Notes under the pieces: generated by a model
Databases searched by the model: none
The model's input: the letters and a program-made list of their open reading frames with translations, nothing else
What the model was told of the DNA's origin: nothing
NCBI RefSeq assembly: GCF_003149185.1
Contig: NZ_QGDO01000010.1
Span: 62,001-126,000 of the forward strand
DNA from: Sediminitomix flava
GTDB lineage: Bacteria > Bacteroidota > Bacteroidia > Cytophagales > Flammeovirgaceae
Length of the DNA: 64,000 nt
Direction of reading: 5' to 3'
Shown here: positions 25,917 through 36,600 of the stretch, in pieces
Layout of the letters: every line of letters starts with the position of its first letter
Numbering within the stretch: the first letter of the stretch is position 1
Position numbers and translations under genes: made by a program

Positions 25917-28811
25917 ATGAAAAAAATAGCCTTATTAGGCTTGTTTATTCTTTGCCTTATGGTGGCAGAGCATCTGCAAGCACAATCATTAACAGAAACA
26001 CGAGAAGCACGTACAAAATTAGATATCAATGCTTCTTGGACATTTTTTAGAGGAGAGTTATCTGAGCAAGAAGTTTCTAAATCGGATTTTGATGATAGTA
26101 ATTGGGAAGTAGTTAATGTACCCCATAGTATGAAGCTTTCATCGAATGAGTTGGATAACAGTACAGATAGTTCTTATCAAGAGACTTTCCATAGATATAT
26201 TGGTTGGTACAGAAAAGAGCTTTTAGTGGAGGCAACAAACTCTCAAAAAGTATTTTTAGAATTTGAAGGTGCGCATCAGCATACCAAACTTTGGGTAAAT
26301 GGTACTTATGTAGGAGAGCATAAAGTGAGTGGTTACACTCCTTTTCATTTTGATATCACTGATTTCGTAGAAAAAGGGCAAAAAAATACAATTGTACTGA
26401 GTGTAGATAATCGTTATAACCCAACTATTCCACCTGATGGAGATCGAAGAGATTATTTATTATTTAGTGGTTTGTATCGTGATGTATACTTGGTCGTAAA
26501 AAATCCATTACATCTCACTTATGATTGGGAAGATACTTATGCAGGTGTTTTTATAACGACACCTTCAGTTCAGAAAAATAATGCTACGGTTAATATTCGA
26601 TCTACAGTTCGAAATACTTCCTCGCAAAATGTAAACTGTAAAATTGTACAAAAGATTATTGATAAAGACGGCTATGTAATACGTAAGCTGTCATCTGAAA
26701 AAGTAGTTCTTCCGAATAATGAACATACATTCTCACAGACCACAGGGATAACGGAGAACCTTCATTTATGGTCAATTGAAGATCCTTATTTGTACCGTGT
26801 TCAAACTTTAGTTTATCAAGGCGAGCAACTGATGGATGTTGTTGAAAATTCTTTGGGTGTACGTAAGTTCGAGTTTATTGATGGTAAAGGCTTTTTACTA
26901 AATGGTAAAAATGTAGAGTTGATTGGAGTAAACAAACATCAAGCTTACCCATTTGTAGGCGATGCTGTGGCTAATGCACTTCACCGAAAAGATGCAGAAC
27001 AATTTAAGGAAACAGGCTATAATGTAGTAAGACTAGCACATTATCCGCATGATGATGAGTTTATAAAAGCCTGTGATGAACTAGGAATTCTATTGATTGA
27101 AGAAGGACCATCTTGGATTCATTTTGTAGAAGGAGAGTGGTTTGATAATTTGGAGTTGGCTACAAGGATTATGATCAGAAATCATAGGAATCATCCTTCA
27201 ATTCTACTTTGGAGTGGCGGTTTAAATCATAGAGGACCCGTAGAGCGTTTGCATTATGCTTGTAAAGAAGAAGATCCATATAGATTGACAGCTTCAAATG
27301 GTGCTCCTTGGACAGGGCCAGTTCATTCTGGTATTTGTGATATTTATACACCTATGGATTATCAGAATATGCCAGTAACCGAAGATGATTTTTCATTCTT
27401 GTGTGAACATGGGAGTTCTGATGAGTCTTACAGAAATCAATATGAAGTATCAAGGTCAAGAGCTTCAGCTAATCGTTTTGGTGTAGCACTTTGGACTGCT
27501 CACGATTACTTCTCTTTCCAAAAAGATTGGGGAATGCAAGTGAGAAGACCGTTCTCAATTTATCGTGTTCCAAATCCTGTGAATTATTGGTACAAATCTG
27601 AGATGACAGAAACACCTATGGTTTACATCGCTGATGAAAGAGCAAGTAAAGCAGGAAAAGTGCATGTGTTTAGTAACTGTGATGAAGTTGAGTTATACAA
27701 TAATGGCAAACTAGTAGCAAAGCAAAAACCCGATGCCGATCCAACAAGGAGTTTCTGTAAACACCCATCATATACATTCCAATTGAATGAAACAAAAGGT
27801 GATTTGGTAGCTAAAGGATATATCAGAGGACAAGAAATAGCAAAATATACCCTGAATAAAGCTGGCAAAGCTTATCAGTTAAAACTTGAGTTGGAGGAGC
27901 AAAATCAAACAATGCAAGCGAGTGGTTCAGATATGCGAATGCTCAGAGCGTATGTTTTAGATAAAGAAGGAAATCATGTTGTAGCGGATACTTCTATGGT
28001 AACTTTTAGTATAGAAGGTGAAGGTATTTTAGTGGGAGATGCCGAAATCGGAGCCAACCCGAACAAAGCATATTGGGGAACAGCCTCTATTATTTTACGC
28101 TCAACTCAAAAAGCAGGTGATTTCAAGATTACAGCTAAAGCAAAGGGCTTGAAAACAGCAACCCTGAAAGGCAAAACAATTGCTTATAATAAAGACATTC
28201 GTGCCAAAGAAATCAAAGAAGTTTATGATTATCCAATCGTAAGAGTAGATTTTGGAGGAAAAGAACAGTTAGTGCAGTTTGATTATGAACGCTGGGAGGG
28301 TGATCAAAAAGAAAGCTACGAGTTATCAGCTTATAATGAGGCTAAAATGAATGTGAAAACTAGTACAGGAAAACCATCTTGGACAACAGCATTTGGACTC
28401 TTAGGTAACCAACCTTATTTGGCAATGGATGCGGCTGTGGCTGCTCAGAAAGATTATCTGATCTTAACGTTTGAAGGATTGCCAAAAGGAAAATATGATT
28501 TGAGCACATATCATCACTCCTTAAAAGTACTGGCTAAAGTGAAAGGTCTAGCTATTTTAGAGAAAAAACTGAATACCTATCAGCTTATCGTAAAAGATGC
28601 AAATGGCGAAAGATTGGCTGTACCAGCCATCGAGCCAACTAGTGGAAAATTGCATAATTTGTATCCTGCAAAAGCTAATTTAAGTTTTTACAGTGATGGA
28701 GATTCAGATGTACAGATTCTAATCCAAAATTATGCACAAGACATTCCTGTTGTACTAAATGGAATTGACTTGAGAAAAAGAGAAGCTCTCCAAGAATTGA
28801 AGACGCTTTAA
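25917..28811 (+). CDS. GH2-family glycoside hydrolase, beta-galactosidase-like, atypical acid/base
   Basis: 964 residues from ATG at 25917, which opens a signal peptide (MKKIALLGLFILCL ... QAQ); a TTG start 18 bp upstream is less likely. Sugar-binding jelly roll (about 25-210, with GWYRKELLV and LWVNGTYVGEHKVSGYTPF), Ig-like domain, then the TIM barrel (LGVRKFEF, IGVNKHQAYP, VVRLAHYPHDDEF). The nucleophile motif is FLCEHGS (Glu497). At the normal acid/base position WSxxNE the sequence reads W432-S-G-G-L-N-H438, with no glutamate. C-terminal beta domains follow. It may use a different acid, act on an unusual substrate, or be inactive. The exo-beta-galactosidase guess rests on family only. Confidence 0.85.
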   Translation: MKKIALLGLFILCLMVAEHLQAQSLTETREARTKLDINASWTFFRGELSEQEVSKSDFDDSNWEVVNVPHSMKLSSNELDNSTDSSYQETFHRYIGWYRKELLVEATNSQKVFLEFEGAHQHTKLWVNGTYVGEHKVSGYTPFHFDITDFVEKGQKNTIVLSVDNRYNPTIPPDGDRRDYLLFSGLYRDVYLVVKNPLHLTYDWEDTYAGVFITTPSVQKNNATVNIRSTVRNTSSQNVNCKIVQKIIDKDGYVIRKLSSEKVVLPNNEHTFSQTTGITENLHLWSIEDPYLYRVQTLVYQGEQLMDVVENSLGVRKFEFIDGKGFLLNGKNVELIGVNKHQAYPFVGDAVANALHRKDAEQFKETGYNVVRLAHYPHDDEFIKACDELGILLIEEGPSWIHFVEGEWFDNLELATRIMIRNHRNHPSILLWSGGLNHRGPVERLHYACKEEDPYRLTASNGAPWTGPVHSGICDIYTPMDYQNMPVTEDDFSFLCEHGSSDESYRNQYEVSRSRASANRFGVALWTAHDYFSFQKDWGMQVRRPFSIYRVPNPVNYWYKSEMTETPMVYIADERASKAGKVHVFSNCDEVELYNNGKLVAKQKPDADPTRSFCKHPSYTFQLNETKGDLVAKGYIRGQEIAKYTLNKAGKAYQLKLELEEQNQTMQASGSDMRMLRAYVLDKEGNHVVADTSMVTFSIEGEGILVGDAEIGANPNKAYWGTASIILRSTQKAGDFKITAKAKGLKTATLKGKTIAYNKDIRAKEIKEVYDYPIVRVDFGGKEQLVQFDYERWEGDQKESYELSAYNEAKMNVKTSTGKPSWTTAFGLLGNQPYLAMDAAVAAQKDYLILTFEGLPKGKYDLSTYHHSLKVLAKVKGLAILEKKLNTYQLIVKDANGERLAVPAIEPTSGKLHNLYPAKANLSFYSDGDSDVQILIQNYAQDIPVVLNGIDLRKREALQELKTL

Positions 28812-28830
28812 TAATATCTATTTCAAAATG

Positions 28831-28865
28831 GGTGGATTAAAAAGTGAATTTTTAGTCCACCTTTT
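28831..28865. terminator. bidirectional terminator between GH2 and LacI-type genes
   Basis: GGTGGATTAAAAA (28831-28843) / TTTTTAGTCCACC (28849-28861), one G-T pair, between convergent genes; TTTT follows on the plus strand. Confidence 0.8.
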
Positions 28866-29867
28866 CTATAAAGTACTCTCCCTTAATACAAGCTGAGTTT
28901 CGAGCAGTGTAAGTTGTGGTTTCTCTAATGCTTCTTTATCAAAAAGTAAGTCTACGGCCTTTCTCCCAATTTCATTAGCTGGTTGTTTTACGGTAGACAA
29001 TTTGGGGCTAGTATACGTACTTACGGGTTCGTCGGCATAACCAATGATAGAAATATCTTCTGGGATTTTGAACCCTAGACTTTTCACAGTTTCTAAAGCG
29101 ATAAAGGCAAGATAATCGCTACAAGCAAAAATTGCATCGGGTGTAGATACTCTTTTTAGCGTATTTTTCAGTTCTTGTTGAATGACTTCTTTTTCAGCAT
29201 GTTTGATGATGAGTCCTGAATTGACTTCCAATCCTCTTTTTTTATGCGCTTCTACATATCCCATATAACGGTTAAATGTAGTAGAAATTCCTTCTTCACC
29301 TTTAAGGTGTAAGATATTGGAACACCCCGAGTCTAGTAAATAACTTACAGCTTCAAATGCACCCGAAAAGTCGTCTGTAATGACGGTAGAAGTATCGAGG
29401 TCCTCACAGATTCTATCAAGTAAGACAATGGGTATTCCTGATTCTACAATTTCATTTAAAAAGCTGTAATCTTCTGTATCTTGTGATAATGCTATGAGTA
29501 AACCATCAACTTTAGAGTTCGCGAGCTCTTGTGATATTTTTTTTTCAATATCATATTTTCTTCCACTGCTAGAGATCATCAATTGATAGCCCAAAGCTCT
29601 TGCTCGGTATTCAATTCCGTGAAGCATAGTAGAAAAAAAGTTATGATTGAATTCAGGGATAATAACACCGATTGTTTTGGATGATTTTCTTTGAAGATTT
29701 TTCGCAATTAAATTTGGTTGATACCCCCATTCTTTGGCAAGTTTGAATACAGATTGCTTAGTTTTATCTGAGATTTTTCCACCGCCGTTTAAGGCCCTTG
29801 AAACCGTGGATGGTGTTACATTTAGGGCTTTGGCAATATCTTTTATAGTGACATTATTTTTTTTCAT
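28866..29867 (-). CDS. LacI-family transcriptional regulator
   Basis: 333 residues. N-terminal helix-turn-helix TIKDIAKALNVTPSTVSRAL (residues 7-26) and hinge helix region, then a periplasmic-binding-protein-like sensor domain (TIGVIIPEFNHNFFSTMLHG; IPIVLLDR; DAIFACSDYLA; SIIGYADEPVSTYTSPKLST). A sugar or sugar phosphate is the usual ligand. It is convergent with the GH2 gene and divergent from the GH3 gene, so GH3 and possibly itself are likely targets. Ligand unknown. Confidence 0.95.
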   Translation of the reverse strand: MKKNNVTIKDIAKALNVTPSTVSRALNGGGKISDKTKQSVFKLAKEWGYQPNLIAKNLQRKSSKTIGVIIPEFNHNFFSTMLHGIEYRARALGYQLMISSSGRKYDIEKKISQELANSKVDGLLIALSQDTEDYSFLNEIVESGIPIVLLDRICEDLDTSTVITDDFSGAFEAVSYLLDSGCSNILHLKGEEGISTTFNRYMGYVEAHKKRGLEVNSGLIIKHAEKEVIQQELKNTLKRVSTPDAIFACSDYLAFIALETVKSLGFKIPEDISIIGYADEPVSTYTSPKLSTVKQPANEIGRKAVDLLFDKEALEKPQLTLLETQLVLRESTL

Positions 29868-30190
29868 TTCATACTATTTTTTACTCCTCAGAAATATCAA
29901 TGTTAGTCAATGGGATTATCGTATGTATGAAAATGTCATTTTTAGCTCTCATATAAGGTGTCAAAAACTACTTTAAAGCGGGTATTAATTTTCTTTCTAG
30001 AATTAGCTGTCTTTTAATCGAAGCTATTTTAACTATCGTTTGTGACAAAGCTCTCTTTTGCAATAAAATACTACTTCATTTTTACGTCATGTCAATTTCC
30101 CCCTCTAATTGGGAACAAGTATCATGTGAATGAAATAGTGGGAATACTATTTTTGATAAGATCCATTTTTTATATCAAACCGATATAGCT
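29868..30190. promoter_or_regulatory. divergent LacI-type / GH3 promoter region
   Basis: 323 bp with no gene. A short dyad TATATC - AAACC - GATATA (30171-30187) lies just before the GH3 start codon and is a weak operator candidate; it lacks the central CG of typical LacI operators. No other structure was recognised. Confidence 0.35.
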
Positions 30191-32386
30191 ATGAAATTTT
30201 CATTCAGATATATTTTTTTCGCATTTTTTCTATCCTATTCTACACAAGTGTTGGCTCAAGAAGAGTTTATTTGGCTTGATCCTAATCGAGATACTGAGGA
30301 ACGTATTGATGCACTTTTAAAAGCGATGACTTTAGAGGAAAAGGCGACTCAGATGATTGATCAGAGTAAAGGTATTCCTCGCTTGCAAGTTCCTGAGTAT
30401 AATTGGTGGAATGAGGCTTTACATGGAGTTGCTAGAAATGGAAGAGCTACTGTTTTTCCTCAAGCAATTGGCTTGGCTTCAACCTTTGATCGTGATTTAT
30501 TATTTCGAATTTCTACAGCAATAGGAGCTGAAGCAAGAGCTAAGTTTTTGGTAGCTCAAGAGATGAATAACAGAAGTAAGTATGCAGGCTTAACTTTTTG
30601 GTCTCCAAATGTAAATATTTATAGAGACCCAAGATGGGGTAGAGGACAAGAGACTTATGGTGAAGATCCATACCTTTCTGGACAGATGGGGCTCAACTTT
30701 GTGAAAGGACTACAAGGTGACCATCCAAAATATTTACAGGCGGCTGCATGTGCAAAACATTTTGCGGTACATTCTGGGCCCGAAGAAGACCGACATATTT
30801 TTGACGCTGTACCAACGATTCAAGATTTGAATGAAACATATTTACCTGCTTTTGAAGTGTTGGTGAAAGAAGCGAAAGTAGAAACAGTAATGGGCGCTTA
30901 TAATCGTGTATTCGGAGACCCTGCCTGTGGTAGTGCTATTTTGCTTAAAGATATTTTAAGAGATAAATGGGAGTTTGAAGGACATGTAGTTTCTGATTGT
31001 GGAGCTATTTATGACTTTTTCGCCAATCATAAAACTCATTCAAATGCAGTGGAAGCTACTGCCGCAGCCATCAATGCTGGAACAGATTTAAATTGTGGGA
31101 GCATTTATGATAAGAATGTAGTAGCAGCGGTAGAGCAAGGTCTACTTTCTGAAAAAATAGTAGATAATCGTCTAAAAAATTTATTACAGACTCGTTTCAA
31201 ATTGGGTTTATTTGATCCAGTTGATATGAATCCTTACAATAATGTTAGCCCAGATACTGTAGAATGTAAAAGTCACCGACAGCTTGCCTATGAAGCAGCA
31301 TTGAAATCGGTAGTTTTACTAAAAAATGAAAAGAATGTCCTTCCGCTTAAAAAAGACATTAGAACCCTTTATGTATTAGGGCCTAACGCAAATTCTGGAG
31401 AAGTGTTGTTAGGTAATTACTATGGCGTGAGTGCTAACCAAACTAATATTTTGGAAGGCATAGTAAGTAAGGTGAGTTTAGGTACAAGTGTAAACTATAA
31501 GCAAGGGATTCTATTAGACAGACCTAATGTAAACCCGATAGATTGGACTACAGGAGCGGCGGCTTCGGCAGATGCTTGTATAGCTGTTATGGGAATTTCT
31601 GGTTTATTAGAGGGAGAAGAAGGTGAGGCTTTGGCTTCTTCAACTAAAGGAGACCGTTTAGATATTAATCTCCCAAAAAATCAGATTGATTATCTGAGAA
31701 AAATAAAATCAAAGAATAAAAACAATCCACTTATAGTCGTTCTGACAGGAGGGAGTCCGATGGCTTTGCCTGAGTTGGAAGAAATAGCAGATGCAATTCT
31801 ATTTGCTTGGTATCCTGGTCAAGAAGGTGGAGAAGCTATTGCAGATATTATTTTCGGTGAAGCATCTCCTTCAGCGAAGTTACCAATCACTTTTCCAAAA
31901 AGTCTAGATCAACTTCCTACTTATGATGATTATAATATGATAGGTAGAACCTATCGTTACATGAATGAAGACCCATTATATCCTTTCGGTTTTGGGCTGT
32001 CGTATGTTGATTTTGAGTTTAGTTCTATATCCATCAAAGATCAAGCTTATAAATCATCTGAAAATATTGAAGTAGAACTGACAGTGACAAATAAAGGCAC
32101 ATTAAAGGCTGAAGAAGTGATTCAACTTTACATATCCGATTATCCTGTAAAATTTAAAGCTCCGAATCATTCGCTCAAAGATTTCCAAAGGTTGAGCTTA
32201 GAAGCAGGAGAATCTAGAAAAATAGCCTTCACTGTGACACCAGAGATGAGACAGGTGATAAATGAAAAAGGAGAAAAAATTGTTCCCAAAGGACTTATCA
32301 AGATAACAGTAGGTAATTCGGCTCCATTAAAAAGGAGTATTGAATTAGGCGCTAAACTTCAAACAGCACAAGTGAAATTAAAGTAA
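30191..32386 (+). CDS. GH3-family glycoside hydrolase (beta-xylosidase/arabinosidase-like)
   Basis: 731 residues with signal peptide (MKFSFRYIFFAFFLSYS ... VLAQ). N-terminal barrel with YNWWNEALHGVARNG, TFWSPNVNIYRDPRWGRGQE and AACAKHFAVHSGPEEDRH. The nucleophile region is VVSDCGAI (Asp269; Cys-Gly follows the Asp). Second domain with LTGGSPMAL and FAWYPGQEGGEAIADIIFGE. A C-terminal fibronectin-III-like domain starts near 620. The NEALHG and WGRGQETYGEDPYLSG pattern is typical of the xylosidase/arabinosidase branch of GH3. It releases single sugars in the periplasm. The neighbouring LacI-type gene is the likely regulator. Exact sugar is uncertain. Confidence 0.92.
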   Translation: MKFSFRYIFFAFFLSYSTQVLAQEEFIWLDPNRDTEERIDALLKAMTLEEKATQMIDQSKGIPRLQVPEYNWWNEALHGVARNGRATVFPQAIGLASTFDRDLLFRISTAIGAEARAKFLVAQEMNNRSKYAGLTFWSPNVNIYRDPRWGRGQETYGEDPYLSGQMGLNFVKGLQGDHPKYLQAAACAKHFAVHSGPEEDRHIFDAVPTIQDLNETYLPAFEVLVKEAKVETVMGAYNRVFGDPACGSAILLKDILRDKWEFEGHVVSDCGAIYDFFANHKTHSNAVEATAAAINAGTDLNCGSIYDKNVVAAVEQGLLSEKIVDNRLKNLLQTRFKLGLFDPVDMNPYNNVSPDTVECKSHRQLAYEAALKSVVLLKNEKNVLPLKKDIRTLYVLGPNANSGEVLLGNYYGVSANQTNILEGIVSKVSLGTSVNYKQGILLDRPNVNPIDWTTGAAASADACIAVMGISGLLEGEEGEALASSTKGDRLDINLPKNQIDYLRKIKSKNKNNPLIVVLTGGSPMALPELEEIADAILFAWYPGQEGGEAIADIIFGEASPSAKLPITFPKSLDQLPTYDDYNMIGRTYRYMNEDPLYPFGFGLSYVDFEFSSISIKDQAYKSSENIEVELTVTNKGTLKAEEVIQLYISDYPVKFKAPNHSLKDFQRLSLEAGESRKIAFTVTPEMRQVINEKGEKIVPKGLIKITVGNSAPLKRSIELGAKLQTAQVKLK

Positions 32387-32414
32387 TTTTAGTGTAAGAA
32401 TAATTCTAGTGTTG

Positions 32415-32452
32415 GAGAGCTATGAAATCAATATTTCGTAGCTCTTTTTTAT
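32415..32452 (+). terminator. intrinsic terminator after GH3 gene
   Basis: AGAGCTATGAAAT (32415-32427) / ATTTCGTAGCTCT (32432-32444), one G-T pair, then TTTTTTATT. Confidence 0.9.
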
Positions 32453-32609
32453 TGCATTCAATCTCGTTCTCAGGATTTTTAAAAATAGAGAAAAGAGAGG
32501 CTTTAGTGAGTCATGTGTGTTGAGATCAATCATTCTATTAAACATTCACTCTTCAATGAAGGTCGTTACCATTTACTCATAAAATCTTACCGTTCACTCA
32601 ATAATCAAG

Positions 32610-32661
32610 AAGGGTTATACCATGTAATATTACATTTAGAAATCTGTATTTCGTAACCCTT
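32610..32661 (+). promoter_or_regulatory. nested stem-loop in the leader of the patatin gene
   Basis: Outer stem AAGGGTTA (32610-32617) / TAACCCTT (32654-32661) encloses the perfect palindrome ATGTAATATTACAT (32622-32635). It ends 12 bp before the patatin start codon. It could fold in RNA over the translation start region or be a DNA operator; neither is shown. Confidence 0.4.
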
Positions 32662-32673
32662 TAATTTATTCTT

Positions 32674-33636
32674 ATGGGAAAAAAAGCGCTCGTTTTAAGT
32701 GCAGGTTCCATTACTGGAGCATTTCAAGCAGGAGCCATTCAGCAAGTATTAGATAGTGGTTTTGAGCCTGATATTATTCATGGTACTTCAGTAGGTTCTA
32801 TTAATGGAGGTGTGATGGTTAGTGAGATTGGACGATTAAATAATGAATTTGATTGGAAAGAGATTGGGGAATATGTAGCTCAAACTTGGATGAAACAATT
32901 CATAGACCCTTCATCAGTAATGGTGAAGAAAAATAGAAGGCAAATCATCTATGAAATCATGACTAACCGATTTAATGGTTTAGTCTCTGCACATCCTATT
33001 CAAAATTTCATTAGAGAGAATGTTTCACTCGAAAATGTGCGTAAAAGTATTATCGATTTCTCTGCAGCAGCTGTAGATTTAGTATCAGGTAAAGTTGATT
33101 ATTTTGATGCCTTGTCCAATAATCTTGTAGAAGGGATTGTCGCAAGTGCTACCATCCCGATAGTAATGCCAACAACCTATGTAGGAGGGACGCCTTATTA
33201 CGATGGAGCTTTACGGGATGTTGCGCCAATCAAATATGTCATTGATAAAGGGGCAGACGAGATCATCATTATTGTTTGTCAGTCTCAAGATATCTCAAAT
33301 AAAAACTTACATACGGGAAATCTGATGCATCTAATTACACGAATAATGGATATTACCGTAAATGAAACTGTAAATAATGATATTGAAGAATTACGTTCTT
33401 TGCACTCATTAGTCCCTGTCCAGCATGCGAATTTCACATCTAATGATGATAAACGAATTATAAAGTATAAAGTAATACGACCAAATTACGAATTGGGCTA
33501 TGCCATTGATAATTTTGAACGGAAGGACATCTATGATATGATTTCCTTAGGTAGAATCACAGCACAAAACACAAATAATTGGTCTTGTTTTTATATGAAT
33601 AATGAATCATCGGTGAGTATACCTGCAAGTGTATAA
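32674..33636 (+). CDS. patatin-like phospholipase
   Basis: 320 residues, no signal peptide, so cytoplasmic or membrane-associated. The glycine-rich oxyanion region is SAGSITGAFQAG (9-20). The nucleophile elbow is GTSVG (residues 37-41, Ser39) and the dyad aspartate lies in YYDGAL (Asp177). It is expected to hydrolyse acyl esters of lipids. It has no evident functional tie to the sugar genes around it. It is convergent with the propeller-LuxR gene. Confidence 0.88.
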   Translation: MGKKALVLSAGSITGAFQAGAIQQVLDSGFEPDIIHGTSVGSINGGVMVSEIGRLNNEFDWKEIGEYVAQTWMKQFIDPSSVMVKKNRRQIIYEIMTNRFNGLVSAHPIQNFIRENVSLENVRKSIIDFSAAAVDLVSGKVDYFDALSNNLVEGIVASATIPIVMPTTYVGGTPYYDGALRDVAPIKYVIDKGADEIIIIVCQSQDISNKNLHTGNLMHLITRIMDITVNETVNNDIEELRSLHSLVPVQHANFTSNDDKRIIKYKVIRPNYELGYAIDNFERKDIYDMISLGRITAQNTNNWSCFYMNNESSVSIPASV

Positions 33637-33683
33637 ATCTCCAATTTATTGGATTAACAACTATAGATAAACCTAAATATATA

Positions 33684-36600
33684 CTACCCTAAATCATCTA
33701 AGAATTCAGTCAAACTCTCCCCCTCATTTAAAGATAGCTTCTTTCGTAAGCGATGTCTTGCTACTTTGACAGAGTTCAACGAGATACCAAGTGTATGAGC
33801 AATTTCTTGGGAGGATAAATTCATTCTGTAGAGATAACAAAGTCTTTGATTAGAAGGTGTTAGTTGTGGATAATTACTTTGAAGTGCGTGAATAAAATCA
33901 GCATGTACTTCACTAAACAAATCGAAAAACTTGCCCCAATCTTTATCCAATTCAAAGCTTTCGTCAATTTCACGAATGAGCGTTTTCAATACCTTCCGAG
34001 AATGTTCCTCTGGCTTTTTAGCTATTAAAGTTAGTGTATCTCTGAGTTTCTTCAAAAGCTCATTTTTATGAATTGTATGTAGCGTATGCGTGGTTAATTC
34101 CTTTTGCTTGAACAATAATTTCTCCTCCAACTGTCGTTGTAAGAGTTCTCCATTTTCATGCTCCACATCTAGCAATTTCCTATGTTGTTCTAAAACTTCT
34201 TCTTGTTGTAGTTCAAGATCTTTTGTTCTATCTATCACTAAATCATTGAGTTGATTGGCTCTTTTCTTTAAATATTTAACCCTTGACTCATAAATAACTC
34301 CTATGATTAAAGTGGCAAAAAGAAGCATTGCAATTTGAAACTGTAGAGTTTCCCAAAAATGTGGATGAACATTAATCACTATTGTGCTTTCGGGACTTGA
34401 TTTTGCAAAATTAGGGTCAAGGGAGGCTTTTACGTTGAGGGTATAATTTCCATAAGGCAGATTGGTATAAGTAGCATTTCTTTTACTCCCGATATAATTC
34501 CATGATTCATCAAAACCATCTAAGCGGTAAGCATAGTTTACTTTGGAAGATTGAAAATAATTAAGTGCAGAAAAGCCGACAGAAAAGACTTTTTCATCTG
34601 CATCTAATTGAATATAATCCAAAACATGAAGTTGAGAGTGCAAGGGTGAGTCATGATGATAATGATTTATTTCTTTATTGAACAAGCTAAAAGAAGTAAA
34701 ACAAGGAGCTTTTAAATTGAATTCTCTCTCCATATTTTTAGGGTTTATCACATTAAACCCATTAATTCCCCCAAACACTAATCTTCCATCTTGTAGTTTA
34801 GCAGAACTACTTCTTTGAAACTTACCATCTTGTAAGCCATCTACTTCAGTAAAGTCTTCAACATATTTTTCTTTAAAATGATACAGACTTAATCCTTCAT
34901 TGGTGGATATCCATAAGTTTTGATATTGGTCTTCCTCAATGCTATAGATGACGTGATTATTTAATTGATCTTGAAGCTCAAAAGGAATGATTTTATGTTG
35001 ACTACGATCAAATTTATATAGCCCTGCCCCAAAAGTACCAATCCAAATATTCAATTTACTATCTTCAAAAATGCTAATTATTCCTTTGGCAGGCATTGCT
35101 TTTTCTTCTGAAAGGTAGAATTGCTCAAATTCATTTCGCTCAGGAATAAATTTATTTAAGCCATTAAAGGTACCTACCCAAATATCTCCTTTTATATCTT
35201 GAAATACCTTACGAGTATCATTATGACTTAATTTTCCATTTAATGAATTATACTGTATTACTTCTTCTGTTTTTGGGTCGTAAACTAAGACCCCATTGCT
35301 TGTAGCACACCAAACCCTTTGATCTTTTGCAATGAGAAGAGACCAAATATGTTGGTTTTCAATTTTTATTTCAGACTTAGATTTGATGCGCTTTATCTCA
35401 TTTTTTAAAGGGTCAAATCGGTTCAATCCGCCTTTGTAAGCTCCAACCCAAATGTAACCACTACTGTCTTGATCTATTGAAATAACATGATTACTGCTCA
35501 GTGAATTTTCATTCTGAAATTGATGTCTAAAACAGCTAAAAAGTCCAAGTTCAGGGTTGTATTTATTTAAACCTCCACCATCCGTACCTATCCACCAATC
35601 ATGATTTTGATCTTCAAAGAAAGCCGTGATTTTATTATCACTAATTGAGTTTGTGTTATAAGGTAAGTGTTGGTAGTGTAGAAAAGGAATGTTTGGACTA
35701 AAAAACTTTAAACCATAACTATAGATTCCAATCCAAATATTTCTATCAGTATCAGCGTACAAGCTAATGATTGTCTGAGCAGATATATCATCTTCTGTTT
35801 GAAAGGTCGTTGAGATGAGTTGTTTACTTTTAGTATTTAGGATTTGTAAACCGCCACCTTCTGTTCCAATCCACAAATTTCCATCATGAGCTAGTTCTAG
35901 GTTTAAAATCTCTTTGCTAGAAAGATTACGTTCTATTTTAGTTATAGGGAAGTTATTTTGATGGGTATGTACACACCATAATCCTTTTCCATAAGTTCCT
36001 AACCATAGGTTATGGTATTGATCAATTTGTAATGATCTAATTTCTAGATCAGACAAAACGTGTTGTAATTGATAATTCTTCTCAGCATTGAGAAACCAAA
36101 GTCCATCGGTTGTTGCAATCCATAGCTGCCCTTTCGCATCGATTTCTAATGAGGTAATTTGCTTATCAGAAAGTGCTTCATAAATAGCAGGAGAGAAAGA
36201 AAGACTATCTTTGGGTTTAAAAAATAATCCTCCTCCAGCTGTTCCAATCCAAAGGTTTCCTGTTGAATCTTCCTTGATAGCTCTAACATCAATATTTGTG
36301 AGCCCATCATCTAATCCATATACTTTAAAATTATCATTTTGACGATTGTATAAGTTCAATCCGGCGTGAGTTCCAATCCACAATTGCTGTTCACTATCTT
36401 CATAAATGACTCTGACCGCATTAAAACTTAAACTACTTGAATCTGACGGATTGTTCTTATAAATCGAAAACTCGTAACCATCATAACGATTTAGTCCATC
36501 ATCTGTTCCAATCCACATAAAGCCAGTCGCATCTTGGCAGACAGCATAAACATCACTTTGGGAAAGTCCTTCTGATGCAGCTATACTCTTTAAGTTTAGT

